A DNA stretch of 7,782 nt from Oscillospiraceae bacterium (GTDB taxonomy: Bacteria; Bacillota_A; Clostridia; Saccharofermentanales; Saccharofermentanaceae), in contig CADCPU010000293.1 of the NCBI GenBank assembly GCA_902803365.1, positions 1-7,782 of the forward strand. The letters run 5' to 3'. The notes under the pieces were generated by a model. It saw only the letters and a program-made list of their open reading frames with translations. It was not told where the DNA came from and did not search any database. Below, in pieces: positions 1 through 6,202 of the stretch. A program made the translations under genes and the position numbers. Numbering within the stretch: position 1 is the first letter of the stretch; each line of letters starts with the position of its first letter.

Positions 1-97
1 AAGCTCCAAAATTACAGTCCAAAATGCCCAAATCGCAAATCTGTACTGTATAGGTTTCGAAAAGACCCGCGTGGAACGTTTCGCGCTATATGCGGCT
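1..97. other. Non-coding left edge, downstream of the S66 peptidase gene
   Basis: This stretch lies 3' of the last gene of the left operon. I see no credible reading frame and no convincing terminator. On the minus strand there is a short CGCG...CGCG pairing (about 65-85) followed by GTCTTTT, but the stem is only four pairs. A 6-bp inverted repeat (TACAGT at 12-17, ACTGTA at 45-50) has a 27-nt loop and is probably chance. The operon may end here or continue outside the window. Confidence 0.4.
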
Positions 98-1378
98 TCA
101 CCCCTTGTGCGCCGTGATGATCGTAAGACTCTTGGCGTTAACAGTTATAACGCATCCGTGCCCGGAAACATACCAGTTCTTGCCTTCGCGCGAGATCCGC
201 GCGAAGGAACTCAAGATCAGTTCTCTGCACCACGCAACAACGTCAACATCGCCAAGGCCGAGATTCTTCCTGATCCTCTCGGCGCCGAGCTCAGTCGTAT
301 GAAGGCGGTCGACCTGACGGATCAGTTCATCAGCGAGCTTATCAGGTTCAAGACCGTCAGAGACACCGCTCTCGAGTATCTCAAAAATGGCGTTGGAGCA
401 GTCGATCCGAGAGCGGGCACACATCGGGAGAACTGTCATGGGGGTGCGGTGGATGAAGTCGACGTTTTCGAGCACGACAAGATCAGGGCGCCTGACTTCG
501 TCATTGATCACTCCGAGAAGCACATCCTCAGACTCTTTGTCGAGCGGGCCGGTCAGGATCGCTTTGGCTTTGTCGAATGCGCCGGCGGCCGCGAATGCCC
601 TGAGCTGATGCTTGGCTGCATGGATATTCCCGTATAACATCTGCTTGCTGTGCTCGATGGCGATGATCGAATCTTCCCAGATATCCTTGCCCGGGAAGAA
701 CTTCGTGCCCATGATCTGCCAGAGCGGACCGCCGCAGACAGGAACAAGATGACCTTCGACCGCACCTTTGCCTTGAAGCACCTTATATCCGGTATTCTTC
801 GTCCATTTGATCTTATCGGCCGGAGTGTCGCCCCAGTCGATCGGGGTATGACGATCGCACGGCTTGATCTCGCCTATCTTCGCGCTCGAAAAGAGCGTCC
901 GCTTTATCGCATCCTCCGTATACCTATCAAGGCTCCCGGGCTGACCGATCGGAGTCAGAACGTTCGGGCCGTAGTAGGCGCGGACTCCGGCGTAAGCGAA
1001 AACGGATATCCACGTGGCAATATCCGAATAGCCCATAAAGACCTTCGGATTATCGCGTATCACTCTTGTATCGATATATGGGAGCACACGATAGGAGTCG
1101 TCGCCGCCCATATTACAGACGATCCCTTTGATAGACTTGTCCTCGAGCGCCTGCATAAGATCTTCGGCTCTTTTCTCGGGATGCACGAAGATATAGTCAC
1201 GACCCTTGAGCGCATTGGGGGTCTCAACAACTTGAACATTGAAAACATCCTCAAAGCGTTTCTTGGCACGCTGATAACGCGGCAGCATGTCAGGATCGCC
1301 GGCACGTCCGCCAGACAATGAAATAAATGCTATCTTATCGCCTTCATTAAGCTTTTCCGGTACTATAAGTTTTCTCAT
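98..1378 (-). CDS. MccF-like S66 peptidase (LD-carboxypeptidase family) with C-terminal DUF3781-like domain
   Basis: The 426-residue protein is a serine peptidase of family S66, in the branch containing microcin C immunity protein MccF and LD-carboxypeptidases. Family members hydrolyse amide bonds of peptidyl-nucleotide antibiotics or of murein peptides; the substrate here is unknown. Visible marks are the nucleophile elbow GYSD (Ser118), the acidic residue in IAIEHS (Glu242), and His310 in FIHRTP followed by VLPMC. Their spacing almost matches the Ser118-Glu243-His311 triad of E. coli MccF. Normal S66 sequence ends near residue 335-340. Residues about 345-426 form an extra domain (HTTELGAERI, GKNWYV, CVITVNA, TIITAHK) that I recognise as DUF3781-like. 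There is no signal peptide, so it is probably cytoplasmic. The start is supported by TAGGAGAG (1383-1390) five to six nt upstream. It follows the aldo/keto reductase gene by 20 nt and is last in the operon. The family call is firm; the role is not. Confidence 0.9.
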   Translation of the reverse strand: MRKLIVPEKLNEGDKIAFISLSGGRAGDPDMLPRYQRAKKRFEDVFNVQVVETPNALKGRDYIFVHPEKRAEDLMQALEDKSIKGIVCNMGGDDSYRVLPYIDTRVIRDNPKVFMGYSDIATWISVFAYAGVRAYYGPNVLTPIGQPGSLDRYTEDAIKRTLFSSAKIGEIKPCDRHTPIDWGDTPADKIKWTKNTGYKVLQGKGAVEGHLVPVCGGPLWQIMGTKFFPGKDIWEDSIIAIEHSKQMLYGNIHAAKHQLRAFAAAGAFDKAKAILTGPLDKESEDVLLGVINDEVRRPDLVVLENVDFIHRTPMTVLPMCARSRIDCSNAIFEILESGVSDGLEPDKLADELIRQVDRLHTTELGAERIRKNLGLGDVDVVAWCRELILSSFARISREGKNWYVSGHGCVITVNAKSLTIITAHKG

Positions 1379-1398
1379 AAATCTCTCCTACGATAGTT

Positions 1399-2316
1399 TT
1401 ACTGCGGTTCCCATATGCCCTGCTGCCTGATTCCGGTTGCAGCGGCTTCAGACTCGAGCATAGAGATCTCGTCAGGTGTAAGTCGCAATTCCATTGCGGC
1501 AGCGAGCTTCTCCGCATGCGAAGGCTTTGTTATTCCGACGATCGGAACGGCGCCTTTGCCGATGGTCCAAAGGATCGGTACCTGCGACGGATCGATATTA
1601 TACTTTGAAGCGATCTCACGCATCTTGGCGAGCAAGCCTTCGATCTTCTTGAACTTGCTCTTAGGGAATGCAAAGCCTCTCATCGACAGTAGCGGGAAAT
1701 GTTCCTTCGCGCTGTATCTGCCGCTTAAGGCCCCCTGCTCGAGCACCATGTAGGCACAGTACTTGATCCCTCTGTTGTTACAGTAGTCGATTATCGGCTG
1801 CTGGTCGTTTCTTAAGAGACTGAAGTGGTTCTGGACTGCTCCAAGCTTGAGATCGTGCTTTGCAAGGAATGCCTCTGCCGTCTTTATGTGATCGAGCGAG
1901 ACATTGGAGATGCCCATAGACTTGATGCGGCCGGCCTTAAGGAGCGGCACGGCTTCAGCGAGGTTTGCTTCGAGATTATGCGGAACATGTATCCAAAACA
2001 GGTCCGCATCTTTCCTTCCGAGGCGTGACATACTGGCTTCAAATGACTTTACGAGTTCTCCGCTCTTATACTTCTTGCCGGGCATGAACTTGGTGGACAG
2101 ATATATGTCATTCTTGTCCTTGATGAGTGAACCGAGCAAAGTCTCGCAGGTGCCCATTCCATATACTGCCGCCGTATCCCAATTGAGGAAGCCGAGCTTA
2201 TATGCTTCTTCGAAGGATCGTCTCAAGACCGACTCATCCTGCTTTGTTCCGAAGATCATCCTGGAACCGTTACTTCCGGTTCCCCAGGCCCAGGTTCCTA
2301 TCAATACTTCATTCAT
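1399..2316 (-). CDS. Aldo/keto reductase family oxidoreductase
   Basis: This 305-residue protein is a cytoplasmic NAD(P)H-dependent oxidoreductase of the aldo/keto reductase superfamily, a TIM barrel that reduces carbonyls to alcohols. The catalytic tetrad is visible: Asp47 and Tyr52 in DTAAVYG, Lys76 in STKF, and His110 in WIHVPH. GISN (135-138) and QNHFSLL (161-167) follow the usual barrel order, and the C-terminal PIVGITKPSHAEKL (257-270) matches the cofactor-phosphate binding segment. Length is normal and it looks intact. The start at 2316 overlaps the end of the upstream Crp/Fnr gene by 8 nt and has a perfect AGGAGG (2323-2328) six nt upstream, inside the last codons of that gene, so the two are probably translationally coupled. 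The physiological substrate cannot be told from sequence. Its place between a regulator and an MccF-like peptidase suggests detoxification, but that is inference. Confidence 0.93.
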   Translation of the reverse strand: MNEVLIGTWAWGTGSNGSRMIFGTKQDESVLRRSFEEAYKLGFLNWDTAAVYGMGTCETLLGSLIKDKNDIYLSTKFMPGKKYKSGELVKSFEASMSRLGRKDADLFWIHVPHNLEANLAEAVPLLKAGRIKSMGISNVSLDHIKTAEAFLAKHDLKLGAVQNHFSLLRNDQQPIIDYCNNRGIKYCAYMVLEQGALSGRYSAKEHFPLLSMRGFAFPKSKFKKIEGLLAKMREIASKYNIDPSQVPILWTIGKGAVPIVGITKPSHAEKLAAAMELRLTPDEISMLESEAAATGIRQQGIWEPQ

Positions 2317-2911
2317 ACTGCTCCTCCTTCATCGAACTTCTGATCCTGCTCAACGACTCCGGCGCTATGCCGAGATAAGTCGCGATATGCTTCTGCGGGA
2401 CTTTTTTCGAGAGATCCGGGTAATGCTTTATAAAGCTCAGGTACCTCTCCGTTGCGTTCTCTACAAGGAAGCCGTTCTCCCTGTAGATCTTGTATCTCAT
2501 GCCGCTCTCGAGGATATCGATCCATAACTTCATCATGCCTTCGTCGCTCATGATGAGGGACTTGACCTGCTTTACGTCAAAGATCATGATAGTCGACTCA
2601 TCGAGCGCCTCCCACATCGCAGTCATCTCGCTTAGTCCGAACATACCCGAATCCATGCAGCTGTTGCCCTGAGACGAGAAGAACTGCGTGATATCGTTTC
2701 CGTTGTTGTCGATGTAGTAACTCCTTACAACACCGCTCATCACAAGTCCCGCCTTCGATGCATCGTCGCCGATCCTCGCGAGAATATCGCCCTTGGAATA
2801 GACCTTAAACTGCGCTATGCCTACGATGCGGCCGATCATCTCTTCACTGATATCAAGCTTGGACCTGTCGGCCAGCTCCTTCAGTTGACTTACTATGTAC
2901 GCTTTATCCAT
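2309..2911 (-). CDS. Crp/Fnr-family transcriptional regulator
   Basis: The 200-residue protein has the Crp/Fnr layout: an N-terminal cyclic-nucleotide-binding-type beta roll (about 20-115, with FKVYSKGDILARIGDDASKA and the GLVMSGVVRSYYID strand pair), a dimerisation helix (about 120-150), and a C-terminal helix-turn-helix (171-192, starting VPQKHIATYLGIAPESLS). In cAMP-binding CRP the phosphate-binding cassette has a conserved Glu and Arg-Ser. The matching stretch here (about 80-107) lacks a recognisable GE...RS, so cAMP is unlikely to be the ligand. It has one cysteine (Cys85), so an Fnr-type iron-sulfur cluster is also unlikely. The start is supported by GGTGGAG just upstream (2913-2919) and by a promoter about 28 nt before it. 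It opens the left operon and probably controls it, and may regulate itself through the inverted repeats at 2959-2992. Confidence 0.9.
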   Translation of the reverse strand: MDKAYIVSQLKELADRSKLDISEEMIGRIVGIAQFKVYSKGDILARIGDDASKAGLVMSGVVRSYYIDNNGNDITQFFSSQGNSCMDSGMFGLSEMTAMWEALDESTIMIFDVKQVKSLIMSDEGMMKLWIDILESGMRYKIYRENGFLVENATERYLSFIKHYPDLSKKVPQKHIATYLGIAPESLSRIRSSMKEEQYE

Positions 2912-2938
2912 GCTCCACCTCTTATCTTTTCTGATTCA

Positions 2939-2967
2939 ATTATGGATGACTGAAGCAATGATAGCAA
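2939..2967 (-). promoter_or_regulatory. Predicted promoter of the Crp/Fnr - aldo/keto reductase - S66 operon
   Basis: On the minus strand, TTGCTA (2962-2967) and CATAAT (2939-2944) are separated by exactly 17 nt. They match the sigma-70/sigma-A consensus at 4/6 and 5/6 positions. The start point would fall near 2932, giving a 5' UTR of about 20 nt that contains the ribosome binding site of the regulator gene. The promoter lies in the 79-nt gap after the methyltransferase gene, so the left operon can be transcribed independently. Confidence 0.5.
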
Positions 2968-2973
2968 GTATCA
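2959..2973. promoter_or_regulatory. Inverted repeat TGATA-N5-TATCA over the -35 box, possible operator
   Basis: The sequence TGATA GCAAG TATCA is a perfect 5+5 palindrome with a 5-nt centre, and it covers the predicted -35 hexamer of the Crp/Fnr gene. TGAT/ATCA half-sites recall Fnr-type sites (TTGAT-N4-ATCAA), although the spacing is different. A protein bound here would block the promoter, consistent with autorepression. This is inference from position and symmetry only. Confidence 0.35.
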
Positions 2974-2992
2974 GGTCAGAGCGCATTGACCT
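2973..2992. promoter_or_regulatory. Inverted repeat AGGTCA-N8-TGACCT upstream of the Crp/Fnr promoter
   Basis: A perfect 6+6 inverted repeat (AGGTCA at 2973-2978, TGACCT at 2987-2992) directly abuts the TGATA palindrome and reaches the stop codon of the methyltransferase gene. No U-rich tract follows on either strand, so it does not look like an intrinsic terminator. Centred roughly 50 nt upstream of the predicted start point, it could be an activator site or the second half of a composite operator. Confidence 0.35.
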
Positions 2993-3854
2993 ATGTTAAT
3001 TTCTCGGACACTGCCAGCAGATGACCTGAAAGTCCGATGATCTCCTCATGTTCATCAAGGAGTCTTACGGTATTCATAAGAGCCTTCCGCGAGACTTCGT
3101 CTTCCCAGACCGAATCAAGGTCATTAACGAGCCAGGCACCGCCCATAATGCCGTGAACACGGGTGCTGCCGAAGCCGCCTTCCAGAAGCTCGCCGCGAAG
3201 GGCCGCAGCCGTGTGAAAATGCGAACTTCCTATACCGCTGTAGTTCATCCTGTCAGGATTATCGTGACATCCGTCCTTCAGTTCGCGCTCGACCATGTTG
3301 AGGAAGACGGGATCTTCAAGACGGGTGTTGCCGTTTTCGATATGCGGTCTGTATATCGTTATATTGTGAAGAAGCACCGAAAAGGGAGTCAACGAAGCTG
3401 CAAAGATCTTGCCGTTGTCTTTCAGCAGGCGCCTGCACTCGGCAAGTGCCTTAAGGCGTTCCGACTTATCCGTTATGTGATAGAGCGGGCCCATAAGAAG
3501 GATCGCATCTGCGCTCTTGTCAGTCCTCGGGACACTCCTCGCGTCGCAGATCTCAGCGGCTGTCAGATCGCAATCCGGATACTCGTCCTTGAGCATAGCG
3601 CTCATCTCGATATTCATCTCCGAAAGATCAAAGAGGTGCACTTCATACCCGAGTGATGCGAGCCACCAGGCATACTCGCCGTATGCACCACCGATATCGT
3701 ATATAACCGCAGGCGCTTCCGGAAGTTCTTCGAGGAGGATCTCCTTAGTCCTCTCAAACTCGATCCTGCCGATCCCCGTCCTTAATCTGAAAAATTCCTC
3801 TCCGGCATCGTAATATGCCAGAACTGCTCTGTCTATGTTGTTTACTGTTTTCAT
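2991..3854 (-). CDS. Class I SAM-dependent methyltransferase
   Basis: This 287-residue cytoplasmic protein transfers a methyl group from S-adenosylmethionine to an unknown acceptor. The Rossmann-like core begins near residue 49: motif I VIYDIGGAYGEYA (50-62) binds the SAM methionine moiety, Asp76 in HLFDLS ends strand 2 and should bind the ribose hydroxyls, ICDA (102-105) is the adenine-side acidic loop, and DAILLMGPLYHI (116-127) is motif IV. The N-terminal YYDAGEEFFRLRTGIGRIEFERT is typical of a small-molecule-type methyltransferase group. It lacks the NPPF/NLPY-type motif of Erm rRNA dimethylases. The start at 3854 is fixed by an in-frame TAG 21-24 nt upstream and by AAAGGAG (3861-3867) six nt upstream. 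The gene is preceded by a structured leader (3855-4142) that suggests regulated expression. Substrate unknown; natural-product or metabolite methylation is as likely as resistance. Confidence 0.88.
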   Translation of the reverse strand: MKTVNNIDRAVLAYYDAGEEFFRLRTGIGRIEFERTKEILLEELPEAPAVIYDIGGAYGEYAWWLASLGYEVHLFDLSEMNIEMSAMLKDEYPDCDLTAAEICDARSVPRTDKSADAILLMGPLYHITDKSERLKALAECRRLLKDNGKIFAASLTPFSVLLHNITIYRPHIENGNTRLEDPVFLNMVERELKDGCHDNPDRMNYSGIGSSHFHTAAALRGELLEGGFGSTRVHGIMGGAWLVNDLDSVWEDEVSRKALMNTVRLLDEHEEIIGLSGHLLAVSEKLT

Positions 3855-3933
3855 GATTTGCTCCTTTGTTTTCTAAAATGGTTTGCTGGTCTTCTTCATC
3901 GTTTTCACGTTGTCGTGATCCTTGCTCAGACAT
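3754..3933 (-). CDS. Possible short reading frame overlapping the methyltransferase start
   Basis: A 59-codon frame starts at ATG 3933 behind a perfect AGGAGG (3941-3946) seven nt upstream, a stronger site than that of the methyltransferase itself. It begins MSEQGSRQRENDEEDQQTIL, is very hydrophilic, runs past the methyltransferase start in another frame and ends in TGA at 3754. I do not recognise the product. The first 26 codons lie in the untranslated gap and could be a leader peptide; the rest overlaps the methyltransferase N-terminus. It could act in translational coupling, be the 5' remnant of a gene replaced by the methyltransferase, or be untranslated. The strong ribosome binding site is what is seen; translation is inferred. 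Confidence 0.35.
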   Translation of the reverse strand: MSEQGSRQRENDEEDQQTILENKGANHENSKQHRQSSSGILRCRRGIFQIKDGDRQDRV

Positions 3934-3952
3934 ATCGACACCTCCTTTCGAT

Positions 3953-3996
3953 GCAAAATAAAACGGCCTGCAGCTTATTCGAGCTACTGACCGTTT
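3953..3996 (-). terminator. Intrinsic terminator or attenuator hairpin in the methyltransferase leader
   Basis: On the minus strand, arm AAACGGTCAGTAGCT (3982-3996), a 6-nt loop CGAATA (3976-3981) and arm AGCTGCAGGCCGTTT (3961-3975) form a 15-bp stem with 14 pairs (two of them G-U) and one A-A mismatch. The tail continues TATTTT, giving UUUUAUUUU in all. It lies downstream of the promoter at 4137-4165 and upstream of the methyltransferase, where an attenuator would sit. The alternative is a plain terminator for read-through from the histidine kinase gene, whose stop is about 190 nt upstream. Confidence 0.6.
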
Positions 3997-4004
3997 GCTT
4001 ATTC
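3973..4004. repeat. 8-bp direct repeat GCTTATTC around the hairpin
   Basis: GCTTATTC occurs at 3973-3980 and again at 3997-4004, 24 nt apart. One copy spans the loop of the hairpin and the other sits directly beside its outer arm. It may be chance, a binding site pair, or a trace of how the hairpin arose. Confidence 0.4.
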
Positions 4005-4019
4005 TTAAGTTAACGTTAT

Positions 4020-4106
4020 TTACGCACGCGATAACCTCAGCCAGATGCCCGATTCGACATTGACCTGCTGCTGGACGTTCATTGTTGTCTTAACAGCCAT
4101 TGGCAT
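4020..4106 (-). CDS. Possible 28-codon leader peptide of the methyltransferase unit
   Basis: A short frame runs from ATG 4106 (a second ATG lies two codons in, at 4100) to TAA 4020, starting MPMAVKTTMN and ending WLRLSRA. A GGGGGT tract (4115-4120) eight nt upstream is a modest ribosome binding site. The frame begins about 25 nt after the predicted transcription start and stops 23 nt before the hairpin at 3996. That order (promoter, short frame, terminator-like hairpin, gene) is known from leaders of ribosome-targeting resistance genes, for example the attenuated leader of tet(M) in Tn916. I do not recognise the peptide, and its translation is inferred from position. Confidence 0.35.
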   Translation of the reverse strand: MPMAVKTTMNVQQQVNVESGIWLRLSRA

Positions 4107-4136
4107 TTGCGTGTACCCCCGTTGGTATTTTCCGAG

Positions 4137-4165
4137 ATTATACATCAGTGATCTTAGATGCGCAA
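4137..4165 (-). promoter_or_regulatory. Predicted promoter of the methyltransferase leader
   Basis: On the minus strand a perfect TATAAT (4137-4142) follows TTGCGC (4160-4165; 3/6 match to TTGACA) with an ideal 17-nt spacer. Transcription would start near 4130, some 55 nt after the histidine kinase stop codon, and produce a leader of about 275 nt before the methyltransferase. The promoter therefore separates the right block from the methyltransferase. Confidence 0.55.
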
Positions 4166-4184
4166 CCGCCTCCGATCGCAAAGA

Positions 4185-5459
4185 TCAAGCCAGCGGGATC
4201 ATGAGCGTCACTTCAAAGCCGTCGCCTTCGGAAGAGCAGATCAGCTGCCCGTTCATCTTCTTCATAAGCTCGCTCGAGATATAAAGACCGAGTCCGCTGC
4301 CGTCCTTGCCCTTGGTGTTTGTCTTGCCGCGGTAGAACTTGTTCGTGATAAGGTCAATCTCCTCAGTGGGCACGCCGCTACCGAAGTCGCGGATGTCCAT
4401 GCGCAGGAATCGGTCCTTAAACTTATATCTGACCTCGATCGGGGTATCGGCATATTTATATGAGTTGCTGATGATATTTCCGATGACCTGCGAGAGGCGG
4501 TTACGGTCCGCGAGGATGATGCAGTCCGGAACGGAAGTCGCGGATACTTTATGGTTGACGTCATGTTCGGAGACGATCTTGGCCAGAACGTCGGATGTAA
4601 GTTCGCAGACGTTCACGTTCATCTCACCGAGGTCATCGAGCGATGATGAGAGCAGGTCGCTGACAAGGACATCGATCTCTTTGGTCTTCTGCTCGATGTT
4701 GGCGATCTTGCCCTTGACGTATTCGTCCTCGACCTTTACTTCCAAAAGTTCACAGATAACACGGATTCCGGTGACGGGCGTCTTAAGGTCGTGGCTTAAC
4801 GAAGCGACGAGTTCCTTCTCTTTCATCTTCAGGGCGATCTCGCGACTTTTGGACGCGCGAAGTTCCTCGCGCATAACGTCAAAGCTCTCCGTGAAGATAC
4901 CGAAGATGTTATTTTTCTCCATCAGGAGCGGTTCGTCGAAGTTGCCGCGCGCGATCACGGAGGCGAACTCCTTCATACGCCTGAACGGCTTTACAATGTT
5001 GCGGTTTATGTAATATATGAAGGAAGCGAAAACACCCAGCATAATTACCACAATAACTGCCACCACGATGCAGAGCCTGAACAGCGCGTTATCAAACGCA
5101 GTCTGCGACGGATGCGGCAGGATAAGCGTTCCGAGGAAGCGGTCTCCGTCCGTCAGAGCTACGCTCACCATTCCTTCGCTGACCGCATCGAGCGGCGAAT
5201 CGACGCCCTCGAAAACAGTCGAAGAACTCGAATAGACTACCGCATTATTATGATCAAATACGAGGATGTCACTTCCGAAGTCTTGCGACTTCAAAGAATC
5301 AAGGTCATTCCAGTTCTCCCTGACCGTCTCTGAGATGCCGTTGAGCGCAACAACATCGATCTTCTGACCGCGGGCTGAACCTGCGATGATGAACAGCCCG
5401 GCGATCGAAGCGATGAGAAAAACGGTCATTAAGATGTAGAACTTACGGAATGCACTCAT
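4185..5459 (-). CDS. HAMP-type sensor histidine kinase
   Basis: This 424-residue membrane kinase phosphorylates itself and then the response regulator encoded just upstream. It has one hydrophobic segment at 7-26, an extracytoplasmic sensing region of about 100 residues (27-126), a second segment at about 128-150, and a HAMP linker (about 151-205). The dimerisation domain carries the H-box SHDLKTP with phospho-acceptor His223. The ATP-binding domain shows the N-box (NIISNSYKYA, Asn332), G1 (DFGSGVP, 358-364), the F-box (NKFYRG) and G2 (GSGLGLYI, 387-394), so all catalytic elements are present. The start ATG overlaps the response regulator stop by one base (TAATG), with only a distant GTGGGG tract upstream, so it probably depends on translational coupling. 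The signal is unknown; the small external domain and a neighbouring PBP-fold hydrolase suggest envelope conditions, which is inference. Confidence 0.94.
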   Translation of the reverse strand: MSAFRKFYILMTVFLIASIAGLFIIAGSARGQKIDVVALNGISETVRENWNDLDSLKSQDFGSDILVFDHNNAVVYSSSSTVFEGVDSPLDAVSEGMVSVALTDGDRFLGTLILPHPSQTAFDNALFRLCIVVAVIVVIMLGVFASFIYYINRNIVKPFRRMKEFASVIARGNFDEPLLMEKNNIFGIFTESFDVMREELRASKSREIALKMKEKELVASLSHDLKTPVTGIRVICELLEVKVEDEYVKGKIANIEQKTKEIDVLVSDLLSSSLDDLGEMNVNVCELTSDVLAKIVSEHDVNHKVSATSVPDCIILADRNRLSQVIGNIISNSYKYADTPIEVRYKFKDRFLRMDIRDFGSGVPTEEIDLITNKFYRGKTNTKGKDGSGLGLYISSELMKKMNGQLICSSEGDGFEVTLMIPLA

Positions 5460-6178
5460 TATTCTACTATGTACCCCACACCCCAGATGGTCTTCAGGAT
5501 CACCGGCTCTTTGGGGTCTTCTTCTATCTTTTCCCTTATGTGTCTGGCGTGGACGGCCAAAGTGCCCTCGCCTATAAATTCGTCTTCCCAGACGCTCTTC
5601 AGGAGTTCGTCCTTGGTGATGACGCGGCCGCGGTTTGAGAGAAGATACAGAAGCATCTTATATTCCATGACCTTGAGGCCGACACTCTCTCCGTCGCGGA
5701 CGAGCTTATGCGTTGAAGTATCAAGATATATCGACGGGTTGATCTCGATCCTGCCGTCATCGGACTCAACTGCCTGAGAACTGACGGAAGTCGCACGAAC
5801 AGCTTCAGCCGCTTTCTCGTATCGGGACAACACTGCCTTGACCTTAGCAAGGAGGATATTAAGAGTGAACGGCTTACTTATGTAGTCGTCGCCTCCGATG
5901 TTCAAGGCCGTAAGGATATCGTCGTCGCTCTTGCGCGCACTGATAAAGAGAATAGGCATATCGTAATCCTTGCGAATGCGCTTACAGAGCTCGAAGCCCG
6001 ACTTGTCTCCGAGATTGATATCAAGGAGTACCAGTGAGGCTTCGTGTTGTTCCAGGAATCCGATCGCCGCGTCGTAGCTCGTGACATAGGCCGTACTTAT
6101 GTCGAACATATTGAAGTACTCGGCCGTATTTTCCGCGATCGTCAGATCGTCATCTACCACAAGGCATTTGTATGTCAT
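5459..6178 (-). CDS. OmpR/PhoB-family response regulator
   Basis: The 239-residue cytoplasmic regulator pairs with the histidine kinase that follows it. The receiver domain (1-about 117) has the acidic pocket VVDDD (Asp9, Asp10), phospho-acceptor Asp53 in LLDINL, Ser80 in FISARK and Lys102 in ISKPF. After a linker (about 120-145) comes a winged helix DNA-binding domain (about 150-239) with GLKVMEYKMLLYLLSN, the recognition region TLAVHARHIREKIE and the closing WGVGYIVE. Length is standard and nothing is missing. GGGGTGGA (6184-6191) five nt upstream supports the start. The gene begins 24 nt after the serine hydrolase stop, so the hydrolase, regulator and kinase probably share a transcript. 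The DNA targets cannot be read here, but its own operon is the usual first candidate. Confidence 0.95.
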   Translation of the reverse strand: MTYKCLVVDDDLTIAENTAEYFNMFDISTAYVTSYDAAIGFLEQHEASLVLLDINLGDKSGFELCKRIRKDYDMPILFISARKSDDDILTALNIGGDDYISKPFTLNILLAKVKAVLSRYEKAAEAVRATSVSSQAVESDDGRIEINPSIYLDTSTHKLVRDGESVGLKVMEYKMLLYLLSNRGRVITKDELLKSVWEDEFIGEGTLAVHARHIREKIEEDPKEPVILKTIWGVGYIVE

Positions 6179-6202
6179 GTCATTCCACCCCGTATCCGCG
6201 GT

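Noticed and set aside
61..97. Possible terminator after the S66 peptidase gene
   Set aside because: Only four pairs (CGCG/CGCG) and a short GTCTTTT tail; too weak to call.
71..637. Plus-strand open frame of 188 codons opposite the S66 peptidase gene
   Set aside because: It is antisense to a gene with clear catalytic motifs, has no ribosome binding site, and its translation shows no recognisable domain.
650..1321. Plus-strand open frame of 223 codons
   Set aside because: It mirrors the S66 coding region; long antisense frames are expected here from codon composition.
2991..3854. Erm-type rRNA dimethylase
   Set aside because: An attenuator-like leader would fit, but the motif IV region reads GPLYH rather than NLPY/NIPY and the N-terminus does not match Erm proteins.
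3953..4022. Integron attC-like site suggested by GTTAAC next to a long hairpin
   Set aside because: The paired core sites (RYYYAAC and GTTRRRY) at the ends of the hairpin are absent, and no integrase is present.
4339..5013. Plus-strand open frame of 224 codons opposite the histidine kinase
   Set aside because: Serine- and arginine-rich translation typical of a shadow frame; the minus strand carries all kinase motifs.
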